Assembly (NCBI RefSeq): GCF_030272615.1
Contig: NC_081410.1
Coordinates: 128,393,640-128,457,639, forward strand
Direction of reading: 5' to 3'
DNA from: Cryptomeria japonica
Lineage: Eukaryota; Streptophyta; Pinopsida; Cupressales; Cupressaceae
Length of the DNA stretch: 64,000 nucleotides
Under the pieces are notes generated by a model, which had not been told where the DNA came from, did no database searches, and saw nothing but the letters and a program-made list of their open reading frames with translations. Made by a program: the position numbers and the translations under genes. Shown piece by piece: positions 12,967 through 25,000 of the stretch (its first letter is position 1; each line of letters opens with the position of its first letter).

Positions 12967-13758
12967 TGATGCAGGAGCATCCCCGATTCATAACAATCTT
13001 GCATAAACCAAAAACATTTTCCTTTATGTTTTTCTTTCTGTTTGTAGTTTCAGTTTTCATTTCTGTGTGTCTCGGTTTTGGCTCACCAGATCCTATGGAG
13101 TTGGATTCTACTTGAATACTTGATCATCTTTCTTTCTTTCAGACTGCATCACATTTGGATCACTTTCTGGCAAGATATCACTATCGGTTTCCATGACAGT
13201 TTCTTGTTACCGGTTGTTCCTTTGTTATCGGTTGCCTGAGACCTATTTTGGTGATCTACCGGAACCCATTCTGAAGCTTGCAGAGCCTTGGGTGTTGATT
13301 TCAATGTTCCTTGGCATGTGGCCAACCTTTTCCCATGATCTACGTTTCATCCTTTGGATTTTCCAGAGGAATCTCTTGGCGGAGGCTGACCTTGTTATTT
13401 TCATGATAGGTCCTGTTCTTCGAGTTTTGATCCCTTTTGGGCCAACTGGATCCTTTGGATCATTATATATATTTGTAATTATACTTTAGAATGTAATCAA
13501 TTAGAGAATCAAATAGCTAGACTGTGCATAGAAGATAGATCTTTTGATTCAAGGTCTCAGTTGTGACCTATTCTACCAGGCTTGTGTGCCGGTATGTTGT
13601 AACTCGGTTGTTACCAGTTGGATGTAATCAAATTTGATGTAATAAAACTATCTGTTTTAAATTACCTCCATCATATTTGTGTGTTTCTGCTGTGTTTACT
13701 CTTGCTGACCGGTCTGAATTGATCTCTTTGAGGTCCCTCCTCACCGGTGACTACTTCA
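12967..13758 (+). repeat. gypsy 5' LTR
   Basis: It pairs with 21,271-22,053. The first 15 bases form a small inverted repeat (GATGC, AGGA, GCATC). The primer site TGGTATTAGAGC follows directly at about 13,761-13,772 and fits a Met-tRNA 3' end with one difference from the TGGTATCAGAGC used by the copia elements here. The open frame at 13,193-13,489 lies wholly within the LTR and is not a gene. Confidence 0.9.
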
Positions 13759-13849
13759 AGTGGTATTAGAGCGAAGTTTCATTCCAGAGGCTGTGTGTCC
13801 TGAATTTTGTTGTAGGGTGGCAGATTGCAGATCCAACCTACAATTGCAG

Positions 13850-15330
13850 AGGACTAGCATGAATTGATGGTGCGAAGAGGAACTAGGAATGGTAGAGCAC
13901 ATGGGAATGCAAACCCTGTTGTGATGGAGAATTTGCGAGGAATAGCAACCCGGTTAGAAGCCGTGGAGACAACCCAGAGAAGAGGTTGACATATTGAAGA
14001 TGTAAGTGAAGATGAAGGAGAAGAAGCCCCGATAAAACAAGTAAACCTATTAGTAGTTGATCCAGATGAAGAAAAGTTTCTAAGGGGTTTGAGTAGGGCG
14101 AACACTAAACCTCATTAAACCCCACCAGAATATGATGGGAAGTTAGATTCGGATGAATTGATGGATTGGATCTCGTAGATGGAGAAGTATTTCAATTTTG
14201 AAAACACTGCAGAAGAGAGGAAGGTGAAATATGCCCATACCCGGTTGAAAGGTCATGCATCTCTTTGGTGGGAGCATTTACAAGTTGATAGACAAAGAAG
14301 AGGTAAAGAAAAGATTAAGACATGGGAGAAGATGACTGCTAAGTTGAAATCAAAGTTTATGCCGATGAATTATCAAGTGGATTTGTTCTGAAAGTTGCAA
14401 AATCCGAGACAAAAGGAATCTAGTGTGAAGGAGTACACCGAAGCATTTTACAAGTTGAACATTAGATCCAGACATGTTGATGATGAAGTTGAAAAAATTG
14501 CAAGATATTTGAATGGATTGTGGATGTCTATACAAGATGAACTCAGTAAGATCAAATTGGAGAGTGTTGAAGAGGCTTACCAGTATGCACTAAAGGCTAA
14601 AGAGAAATTAAACAAAAGACATGAGTAGAGACAAAGAGGTAGATGTGGAAGGTTTACTAGAGGAAGATTTCAAGGAGGAAGAGGATATACTAGAGGAAGA
14701 GGAACCGGTACAGATCAAAACAAGGACAAGGAAGTGAGTAAAGAAGGTGATTCATACTGGAAGGATGATAGAAATTTCTACTAGAGGAGAGAATTGGATG
14801 GTTACCGGAATGAGAACTTTGGAAGACAAGACAATAGGACATTCAGAGGAACCTGCTTTAAGTGTGGAGGAGAAGGACACCATGCATTTGAGTTTAAGAA
14901 GACATAGGCTACTAGAAGAGCATAAGTGGTAGAAGAAAACACCACCAGATCTGACAATAAACCAAAAGATGGAGAATTGTTGATGATGAGGAGAGATTTG
15001 TGTCATACCAGAGGAGATGAAGAGCCGTTGTAGAGGAAGAATCTGTTCAAGACCAGATGTAAGGTATTTGATAAGTGTTGTAAAGTTGTTATTGGTAGTG
15101 GTAGTTTAGATAATCTTATTTAAGAAGAGATGGTGAATAAGTTGAAATTGGAGAGATTGAAACACCCTAAGCCTTATCAAATAGCATTGATTCAAGATGA
15201 ACATAAGTTGTTAGTAAGTGAATAGTGTTTGGTAAAATAAAAAATTGGGAATTATCATGATGAAGTTTTGTGTGATATTATGCCTATGGATATTTATCAT
15301 CTTTCATTGGATAGACCTTGGTAGTTTGAT
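13850..15330 (+). mobile_element. gypsy gag and protease region
   Basis: The gag-like segment includes YFNFENTAEERKVKYAHTRL and LKGHASLWWEHL, a pattern typical of the plant gypsy gag core (retrotrans_gag). It continues to VEEAYQYALKAKEKLNKR. An Arg/Gly-rich linker (about 14,630-14,720) precedes one CCHC knuckle near 14,850. Protease-like sequence lies at about 15,040-15,300 and is poorly preserved. The region is broken. Confidence 0.75.
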
Positions 15331-15563
15331 AGACTGACAATACATGATGGGAGGAAGAATACATACACTATTGTGGCCAATGGGATGAAGCAAACCTTGT
15401 TACCTTTGGAGGAACCTTTGAAGAATGGAGTTTGTATGAATGCCAATATATTTTTAGTAGATGGAAGGAATATGGATGGACTGAGACATGAGAATGTGTG
15501 TTTTCCCTTAATTCCTAAGAAGACTGAGAACCCAGAACCAGAAGGAGAGCACCCAGAAGAGAT

Positions 15564-15914
15564 TGTTAATGTTTGTAGCTTCAGTCGAATGATCATTTAG
15601 AATACATATAATATATTGATTAATAATAATATATTATTATGTTATATTATTATTAATCATATAAAATTTAATATTCAATATTAATCTATTATATTATTCT
15701 AAATTAATAATCGATTGATGAAACATTATAATATTGATTAAATTATCATAATTAAAGGAGAGACATGTCCGTTCAAGGACATGCCTCTCCAAAGGAATAT
15801 ATACAGTATAATGTTATTCAATTTGAGAACACATAGAATTCCAAGAATGCAAGTATCAAATTGAATCAGATATATACATTAAAAGACATCCAATAAAACC
15901 TGGGAAAATCAACA
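15564..15914 (+). repeat. Element H 5' LTR
   Basis: 351 bp, very AT-rich. It contains a near-perfect hairpin at 15,757-15,790, with 14-base arms GGAGAGACATGTCC and GGACATGCCTCTCC around a six-base loop and a single mismatch. The same hairpin is kept in the right LTR at 18,201-18,234. Confidence 0.85.
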
Positions 15915-15926
15915 TGGTATTAGAGC

Positions 15927-16983
15927 TCAGGCCTGTGAAGTTTAATTTGGAGGTTGGAGAGGGTTGGAGAATTCAGTTTTTTCTAGAATTTTCAGTCTAA
16001 AATATGCCATTGTACGACCCTTGGCTGGCCTCAAAATGAGGACTATAATCTATGGATGGAAAGATCTGTGTTTCTAGTTTTAATATGTTTATCTCATCAA
16101 ATTTGATTTAGTTTTGTGCAAGATATGACGACTTTGGTGCAGGTCACTTGAAACCCTACCTAGGGTTAGCAGTTTTGGGAAAAATATCATAACTTTTGTT
16201 TTAACCATTGGATCTGGTTATAATTTGGAGGAAATGTTTGTAATTAGATTTTCTAACATCTCATTGAAGAGATTGAATAAATTTGGCAAATTGCAAAAGT
16301 TATTAACGACCGTGTGTGGCAGATCATAATGAAAGTGTTGATCAAAATTATGAAAATGTTCTACATCATTCAAAGGGAATTGTGATGAGAGATGATTCAT
16401 GCGTGATATTTTTTATATGGGCTCACCTTATGAAAGGAAATTTTTTAAACTTAAGATAAGTATTCCATGTTTTATTAAGGGACATGAATTGTTGAGTTTG
16501 TAATTTATGCTATAATATTGGCTAGTAAAATCTTGTATGCTTCTATCATTGGTATTTCTGTTCGAGATAATTTATGAGCTATTTGTAATCTCTCTCTGAC
16601 ATACCTTCAGGACGAAAGCACAATAAAATTGAATTAAAGGGAGAAATAAATTGATGCTTATAAATGAATTGTTGATTGAGACCAGATGCAGAGGGAGTCT
16701 GACATTTCAAAAGAGAACAAGAGGTTGATACAAGAACTTGAGCTTTAGAGGGAGCAGATGGTTCAGTCAAATTGTGACAATTTCGATCATAGTGATTGAG
16801 AGGGATTTTCAATATTGAAGGTGAAACACTTATGAGGTAAAACTTGATTCAATTGATTATTATACTAATGAAATCATTTAATGCCTTATGGGCCCTGTGT
16901 AAATCATAAGGAAGTGACGACTTCCAAATGATTTCCACTTGCATTTTTGAGGTTATTGGAAGGTGACGATCCTACAATAAATT
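15927..16983 (+). other. Element H interior, non-coding
   Basis: About 1.06 kb between primer site and minisatellite. Only short frames are present and none shows a known domain, so I regard it as non-coding sequence carried by the element. Confidence 0.5.
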
Positions 16984-17680
16984 GAGCTTGTGGATAGAAT
17001 CGCTGACAAAGGCAATCCACATGAGAGCTCATGGATAGAATCACCGACTGAGGCAATCCACGTAAGAGCTTGTGGATAGAATTGCCGACTGAGGCAATCT
17101 ACGTGAGAGCTCATGGATAGAATCATTGACTGAGGCAATCCACTTAAGAGCTTGTGGATAGAATCACTGACTGAGGAAATCCATGTGAGAGATCATGGAT
17201 AGAATCACTGACTGAGGCAATCCACTTAAGAGCTTGTGGATAGAATCGCTGATTGAGGCAATCCATGTGAGAGCTCATGGATAGAATCATCGACTGAGGC
17301 AATCCACGTAAGAGCTTGTGGATAGAATCGCTGACTGAGGCAATCCACGTGAGAGCTCATGGATAGAATCACCGACTGAGGCAATCCATGTGAGAGCTCA
17401 TGGATAGAATTGCCGACTGAGGAAATCCACTTAAGTGCTTGTGGATAGAATTGCCGACTGAGGCAATCCATGTGAGAGCTCATGGATAGAATCGTCGATT
17501 GAGGCAATCCACGTAAGAGCTTGTGGATAGAATCGTTGACTGAGGCAATCCATGTGAGAGCTCATGGATAGAATCATCGACTGAGGCAATCCACGTAAGA
17601 GCTCATGAATAGAATCGTCGACTGAGGCAATCCACACAAGAGCTTGTGAATAGAATCGCCGACGGAGGCAAATTCACACC
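16984..17680. repeat. Minisatellite, 17 units of 41 bp, alternating A/B subtypes
   Basis: Seventeen consecutive units of exactly 41 bases. A units start GAGCTTGTGGAT and mostly end in TGA. B units start GAGCTCATGGAT and mostly end in TAA. They alternate A,B,A,B for most of the array, giving an 82-bp higher-order period, with phase slips near units 10-11 and 15-16. Each unit carries an inverted pair (GTGGAT or ATGGAT, then ATCCAC or ATCCAT) around a 19-base loop. Because 41 is not a multiple of three, minus-strand frames cross the array as long repetitive peptides; these are not taken as genes. Confidence 0.95.
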
Positions 17681-17997
17681 TTGAGACTATGGTTCCCTAT
17701 GATGAGCATCATATGGTTGATGCAAATACTCCCAATATCATGAGATGATATTTTTGAGCTATGGTGAATATCATGTGCCTTGATATTCTTTTTTATACCA
17801 TACTTCCTGATATCATAGCGAGATAATATTCTCTATTCCATAATTAATCTAGACTTAATGCATTTACATTGATTTTATCTTCCCTATCTAAGAGGGAGTG
17901 TTAATTATGTTTTGTGTAACTATGGTGAGGACCATAAGTGTTGACATGGGAGATCACTACACATTCTGTCTGATCATCCTCCCTAGCTAAGATGGAG

Positions 17998-18238
17998 TGT
18001 TAATGTTTGTAGCTTTAGTCGAATGATCATTTAGAATACATATAATATATGTTGATTAATAATAATATATTATTATGTTATATTATTATATTATTATTAA
18101 TCATATAAAATTTAATATTCAATTTTAATCTATTATATTATTCTAAATTAATAATTGATTGATGAAACATTATAATATTGATTAAATTATTATAATTAAA
18201 GGAGAGACATGTCCGTTCAAGGACATGCCTCTCCAAAG

Positions 18239-18304
<66 letters not shown>

Positions 18305-18410
18305 TAATGTTATTCAATTTGAGAACACATAGATTTCCAAGAATGCAAGTATCAGATTGAATCAGATATATACATTAAAATACCTCCAATAAAACCTGAG
18401 AAAATCAACA
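17998..18410 (+). repeat. Element H 3' LTR with AT expansion
   Basis: The partner of 15,564-15,914, longer by 62 bases. Most of the difference is an AT dinucleotide run at about 18,243-18,301 where the left LTR has only a short ATATATAC. A further short ATT-type insertion lies near 18,085-18,095. Confidence 0.9.
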
Positions 18411-18419
18411 TAGATAAGA

Positions 18420-21237
18420 AATTTGTTGACAGAATATGAGGACATCATTTCAGATAATGTACCTGATGGATTGCCACCTGTAAGAAGTATTAGTCATTGC
18501 ATGGTCTTGGTTCCTACAACTAGTTTGCCTAACAAATTTGCACACCGGTTGATGCCGACATAGAATGAAGAATTGAATAGACAAGTGCAGGAGTTGTTTA
18601 AGAAAGGTTTGATCAGGGAGAGTCTGAGCCCTTGTGTAGTACCAACTATATTAGCACCTAAGAAGAATGAAGAGTGGAGAATGTGTATCGATTCAAGAGA
18701 AATAAACAAGATCACAATGAAATACCGGTTTCCTTTGCCTAGGATGGATGACATAATGGACTGCTTGAGTGGAGAAAAATACTTTACAAAGATAGATTCG
18801 AAGAGTGGATATCATTAGAGAAGGTGATGAGTGGAAGACAACATTTAAGACAAATGAAGGACTATATGAATGGTTGGTGATGCCTTCTGGATTGACTAAT
18901 GCACCGAGTACTTTCATGAGGCTGATGAATGAGGTATTGAAGAAATTCTTGGGTAAGTTTGTTATTGTGTATTTAGATGACATTCTGATTTTCAGTAAAA
19001 CAAAAGAGGAGCATTTGTTGTAGTTAAGACAAGTTTTGCAGAGGTTGCGAGAAGAAAAGTTGTTGATCAATATCAAGAAGTGTACTTTCATGAAGGACGA
19101 GTTAGTCTATTTAGGATTTGTGATATCTGAGGATGGTTTGAAGATGGATCTTGAGAAAGTGAAAGCCATTGTTGGGTGGTATACACCAGAAAGCATTGGG
19201 GAGGTAAGAACATTTCATGGATTGGCTAGTTTTTACTAGAAGTTTATCAGGAAATTTTAGTTCAGTTTGTAACCCTATGTCTGAGACCATGAGAGGAGAT
19301 CAGAAGGAATTCAAGTAGACCACCAAAGAAAACAAAAGTTTTGCATTGTGGAAGCAGAAAGTGACGGAGCAGCTCTTGTTAGCTTTACTAGATTTCAATA
19401 AAGTATTTCAAGTGGATTGTGATGCAAGTGGAACAACAATAGGATAAGTCTTGAGTCAAGAAGGGAGATTAGTAGCCTATTTCAATGATAAATTGAATGA
19501 TGCTCGGAAGAGATATTCAGTGTATGATCAGGAATTTTATGCCATAGTTCAAGCCTTGAAGAAATGGAGACACTACTTGTTGACTAAGGAGTTTGTGTTG
19601 TATGTAGATCATCAAGCTTTGCAATATTTGAATAGTCAGAGTAAGTTGAATCAGAGACATATGAGATGGGTAGAATTCTTGCAGAGTTACACCTTTGTGT
19701 TAAAGCATAGAAGTGGAAAATCTAACAAAGTTGCTGATGCATTGAGTAGGAGAAGGAATTTGATAATAGAGATGAGAGTGACAGTATTGGGTTTTGAAGA
19801 TTTGAAGACCTTGTATGATGAAGACCTGGATTTTGCATAACCTTGGAAAGCATGAAGAGAACCGGTTATGGTTGATAGGAACAAATGATTGGATTATTTC
19901 TTTCAGGATGGGGTGTTATTCAGGGGAGTTCAATTGTGCATACCTAAGAGTTCCATGAGAGAGAACCTGATAAAAGAGAAACACAGTGGAGGACTAGATG
20001 GACATTTTGGCATTGACAAAACATTTGCATTGGTAAGTGAACAGTAGTTTTGGCCCCAGATTCATAAAAATGTTAAGAGATATATGTAGAGTTGTGAAGT
20101 TTGTCAAGTTGCAAAGGGTAGTAGTCAAAATGTGGGACTGTATAAACCTTTGACAGTACCGGTAAGACCTTGGGAGGATATAAGCATGGATTTTGTACTT
20201 GGATTGCCTAAGACACTGAGAGGGAATGATTCTATATTTGTGGTAGTGTATAGATTTTTGAAGATGACTCATTTCATACGTTGTAAGAAGACATCAGATG
20301 GATTACATGTAGCAGACCTATTTTTCAAGGAAGTGGTGAGATTGCATGTATTACCTAAGAGCATAGTTTTAGAAAGAGACACTTAGTTTGTTGGCTATTT
20401 TTGGAGAACACTTTGGAAGAAGATGAAGACAAATTTGAAGTTCAGTTCTACTTTTCATCCACATACTGATGGACAGACAAAATTTATTGACTGGAGTTTG
20501 GGAAATTTGTTGAGATGTTTAGTGGGAGATAAAACCGGAAGTTGGGATTTGATCCTTGCACAAGCAGATTTTGCCTACAAAAATTCAATGAATAGAAGTA
20601 CCAAAAAACACCTTTTGAGATTGTTACTGGAGTGCACCCTAGAGGAATATCAAAATTGAGAGACATTAGCAGTGAAGAGCGTAAGAGTTCAGAAGCAGGA
20701 GATTTTGCAGATCACATGGAAGCATTGCATATTCGAGTTAAACAACATTTGGAAGACATGAACAACAAATATAAGGAGAAGGAAGATGAGAAGAGGAGAC
20801 ATAAGAAATTTGAAATTGGTGATGAAGTGATGGTATATCTGAGAAAAGAGAGATTCCCGGTTGGAACTTATAATAAGTTGCAGATGAAGAAGTTTGGACC
20901 TTGTAAGATCTTGAGGAAGTTCAGTTCTGGAAATGCATATAAAGTGGAGCTACCAGATAGTCTAAGTATTTCAACTATATTCAACATTGAAGATCTTCAG
21001 GAGTACTATGAACTAGAATCCAGTGAGGACAGTGTTGTAGTCTTGGAGGAAAAATTGGCCCAGAAGGAACCAGATCAGGTTGAAGAGATTTTGGACAGTA
21101 GGATTGGGTGTAGTACCCGGAACAGTCAGTATAAGGAATATCTTGTGAAGTGGAAGGGTAGACCAGTTGAAGATTCATCTTGGATTTCTCAAGAAGAGGT
21201 AGACTGCCTTGGTTTCCCTCTAACCCCAACAAAGTGA
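18420..21237 (+). mobile_element. gypsy RT, RNase H, integrase and chromodomain region
   Basis: RT landmarks include [62 protein letters not shown]-like sequence and [14 protein letters not shown] (YLDD active site). RNase H follows with QVDCDASG-like sequence, VAYFNDKLNDARKRYSVYDQ and LYVDHQALQYL. The integrase zinc finger lies at about 20,000-20,110, and the core includes [20 protein letters not shown] and FHPHTDGQTK. The C-terminal part has a GPCKIL motif and a chromodomain ([17 protein letters not shown], about 21,133-21,183). The region is broken, and element H lies just upstream of it. Confidence 0.85.
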
Positions 21238-21270
21238 GAGGATCACTTTTTTTCACTATCCCTGGATGTC

Positions 21271-22053
21271 TGATGCAGGAGCATCCCCGATTCACAACAA
21301 TCTTGCATCAATCAAAAACATTTTCCTTATGTTTTGCTTTCTGTTTGCAGTTTTCATTTTCCTTTCTATGTGTCTTAGTTTTGGCTCACCAGATCTCGTG
21401 GAATTGGATTCTACTTGAAGACTTGATCATCTTTCTTTCTTTTAGACCGCATCACATTTGGATCACTTTCTGACAAGATATTGCTACCGGTTTCCATGAC
21501 AGTTTCTTGTTACCGGTTTCCTGAGACCTATTTTGGTGATCTACCAGAACCCATTCCAAAGCTTGCAGAGCCTTGAGTGTTGATTTCAATGTTCCTTGGC
21601 ATGTGGCCGATCTTTTCCTGTGATTTATATTTCATCCTTTGGATTTTCTGGAGGAATCTATTGGTGGAGGTTGACCATGTTATTTTCATGATAGGTCTTA
21701 TTTTTTGGGTTTTGATCCCTTTTGGGCCGACTAGATCCTTTGGAATGATAAATATATTTGTAATTATTCTATAGAACATAATCAGTTAGAATCAATTAGA
21801 GAATTAGATAGCTAGACTGTGTATAGAAGATAGATCTTTCGATTCAAGGTCCCAGTTGTGACCTATTCTACTAGGCTTGTGTGTCAGTATGTTGTAACCC
21901 GGTTGTTACTAGTTGGATGTAATTGAATTTCATGAAATAAAACTATCTTTTTTGCGTTGCCTCCATCATATCTATGTGTTTCCATTGTGTTTACTCTTGC
22001 TGACCAGTCCAGATTAATCTCTTTGAGGTCCCTACTCATCGGTGACTGCTTCA
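21271..22053 (+). repeat. gypsy 3' LTR
   Basis: Pairs with 12,967-13,758. The open frames at 21,528-21,779 (minus) and 21,577-21,774 (plus) are LTR shadows. Confidence 0.9.
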
Positions 22054-22058
22054 GTATA

Positions 22059-25000
22059 TCTTCATCAATTCTCACATGCACACTCTCAACCATCTTCTTT
22101 AGCCTCTTGTTAAAATATTTGTAGGCCTTGTTGTGAGTTGAGTATCCCAAGAAAATACCTTCATCACATCTTGATTCAAATCTTCTAAGTCCATCTTCAT
22201 CTCTTTGGATAAAACATTTACAACCAAACACCTTGAAGTACTTGACTGAAGGTTTCCTGTCATATCATAATTCATAAGGAGTCATTCTACTATTTACTCT
22301 TAGTTGCACCCTATTTAGTGTGTATACAATAGTATGGATATCCTCTTTCCAATAAACATCAGACATATTTGCTTCATTCAACATTGTTCTTGCCATATCT
22401 TTGACTATTCTATTCTTCCTCTCCACAACACCATTTTGTTGTGATGTCCTAGGGGCTGGATATTTCCATCTAATTCCATGTCTTTCATAGTAATCCTGAA
22501 ACTCATTTGATGTAAATTCTCCTCCATAGTCTAATCTTAAACACTTTAGTTTGTATCCACTCTCCTTCTCAACCAATTTCCTAAAGATCTTGAATCTCTC
22601 AAAGGCTTATGACTCGTCGTACATGAAAGTGACCCATGTCATCCTTGAAAAATCATCTATGAGCAACACGAAATATCTTTCTCCACTTAGTGCTCTTGTC
22701 CTTGTAGGCTTGCATAAGTCAGTATGCACAAGCTCAAGAAGCCTTGTAGTTGAATACTCTTTTGTCTTAAAGATGACCTTTGATTGCTTGCCACTTTGAC
22801 ACTCTTCACAGATGGTATTGGCAAGTTTGACAATCTAAGGAATGTGCCTAAATATCCTTTCTTACTTACCTTAACAAGGTTGTCAAATTTTATGTGACCT
22901 ATTCTCCTATGCCACAACCAAGTCTCATCAACTTGCCCCATCATGCATTGAGACTCAAAACACTCCTTAAGGTTGTATACATTACCATATATCCTTTTCC
23001 CTTCAGCAACAAGCTATCCATTACTTTCCTTTATGATCTCACATCCTTTGGAGTCAAAGGTGAATTTGTATCCCTTGTCACACATTTGGCTCACACTTAG
23101 CAAATTATGTTTCAGATCCTCAACATAATAAACATCATGAGATTTTAGCTTATCATTAATGTTCAATGTACCTTTGCCTTTGATTTTGATCGATGAATTA
23201 TCTCCAAACCTCATTGAACCACCATTCTAATATTCAAGTTTAATAAATTTCTTCTTGTCTCCAGTCATGTGATTGGAGCAAACACTGTTTACTACCCACA
23301 AGTTTTTCCTTTCTCCATGTAAGGCATTTTGTACAATCAATCTTGACTCACTTTTTTTTTTATCTTTCTCTGCCCAAACTTGTTTGGTCTCTTTCTTCTT
23401 TTCTTCTGTCCCATTTTGTTCTTGTCTTGCATTTGGTTCAGATGTTGACGTTGTCTTCTTTTGCTTAGAAGTCCTATCGTTACAATGTTTTGCAATGTGG
23501 CCCAAGTTTTGACAATGATAGCATTTCACATTCATATTGAATGATGAATTTGAAAAACTATTGTATGATTAAGATATATTTCTTCTACATTCATAACTCC
23601 TGTGACCATACCCATTACAATGGTAACAAATGACATTCCTATCCCTAAGTGCAAAAAATGGATTTCTACTTTCAAAACTGGTAGGAGACCTATGCATTAG
23701 CCTACAATGAGTAATTATATGACCATATTTATTACATTTGTAGCAATAGTCATGGAATTGGGGTACGTACCAATCATTATTGAAGTTATTCCTCATTTGT
23801 CTCCTTGGAGTAGCATAGTTTTGTCTTCTCGAGTTCTTCCTTCTTGTATCTGTTACTTTTGTGAAGCCTTCATCATCAACCTTGGTTTTTATTTTAGTGT
23901 TAGCATGTTTATTCTTTTTTGTAGCAGCATATGTCTTCTTTTCAGTGGGCTTGTTGACTGTGAATGTTTGTTTAATTTCACTATCACTTGAGGTGGTGAA
24001 GAGTATCTCCTTGTTGGATGAATTTTTATTGTTGGAACCTCGTCCCTTCTCAAGTCAACTCCATTGATATCCTTGTTGTGTTTCTGCTTATTCAATATTT
24101 TTTCCAATGCTTCAATGCTCCCACCATACTTAATCCTCATCTTAAGTTCATCTTTACGCTTCTCAAGTTCCTTTCTGAGATTTACAATTTCTTCCTCCAT
24201 CTTTCGACACTCCTTTTCCTTCTCCTCTAAATCTGATTTTGTTACTTCATACATCCTTTTGTCTTATTCCAACTGGATTCTGAAGTCGGAAATTGTTGTC
24301 TTTGACTCCTGAAGAGATTTGTTTAGCAACTCTTGTTCTTCAGCAACAACAAACCTATATTTTGTGTACTCTTTTCTCACCTTTCTAAGTTCTTCCAGAG
24401 CACTTACAAGTTCACCCTCTAGGTCTACTTTGGCTTTAGCTTCTTCCTCTTTATCACTAGTAGTTTGCTCATCATCTAGTTCTCCTTGTTCCATAAAGAT
24501 ATTAACCTCTCTTTCATCTTCACTACAATCCCCATCAATGACACTCTCTTCATCCATGGCATCATCTTCAAAAGTATAAAGACTATTGTTTTTCTTCCTA
24601 AAGCTCCTTCTCCTTGGCTTGCAGGGTTTCTTAATTTTATCCTTACCAAAGGATTTTTTGTTTTGCTTCTCATCTCCATCTTTATCACCATAGGGAAACT
24701 TAGAAGAAAAATGTCCTATTTTACCACAGTTGAAACACTTGAAGGGAAGCTTGCATGAACCTTTTTTGAGTTTTCTCAAAAAATTAGCTACAACAGTATT
24801 ATAATCTTCATCATCTTCTTCATGAGAAGCTTCTCCTTTTCCTTTCTTAATTGAGTTGAAAGCAACCTCTCTCTTTGATGTTTCTCCATTTATTGTTCTC
24901 ATCTCATAGGTTGATAGAGATCCAAATAGTTCATCCTTGGACAACGTCTTTAAGTCCTTAACTTCTTCAATATCAAAAACTTTAGTGTCATACCTTGTGG

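Larger units (their letters stand above)
15564..18410 (+). mobile_element. Element H: small non-autonomous LTR element with internal minisatellite
   Basis: Direct repeats at 15,564-15,914 and 17,998-18,410 begin TGTTAATG and end AATCAACA. The left one is followed at once by a primer site (TGGTATTAGAGC, 15,915-15,926). Purine-rich GAGGGAGTG and GATGGAGTG tracts lie upstream of the right one. Flanking bases are gagat and tagat, a near-match duplication. The interior of about 2.1 kb has no RT, integrase, gag or CCHC signal; a third of it is a 41-bp tandem array. It sits inside the gypsy element. Substitution divergence of the LTRs is about nine in 345 (2.6%) by eye, making it the youngest insertion here by that measure. 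It must have relied on another element's proteins. Confidence 0.85.
12967..22053 (+). mobile_element. Ty3/gypsy chromovirus nested in copia A
   Basis: LTRs of 792 and 783 bp begin TGATGCAGG and end CTTCA. The flanking five bases are gtaga and gtata (12,962-12,966 and 22,054-22,058), a near-match duplication. In order on the plus strand: primer site, gag, CCHC knuckle, protease-like region, RT, RNase H, integrase, and a C-terminal chromodomain, which defines chromoviruses. RT before integrase separates it from copia. The non-autonomous element H is inserted between its protease and RT parts. LTR divergence is about 9% by eye, so it is younger than A and older than H. It is broken, with roughly ten breaks. 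Confidence 0.9.

Noticed and set aside
16953-17637. Minus-strand frames encoding a repeated peptide (DSIHELSHGLPQS type) that could be read as a repeat protein
   Set aside because: The 41-bp unit is not a multiple of three, so frames rotate through the array. The peptide is a by-product of the minisatellite in a non-coding element.
16984-17680. Regular short repeats that superficially suggest a CRISPR array
   Set aside because: Units are directly adjacent with no unique spacers, and the context is a plant LTR element.
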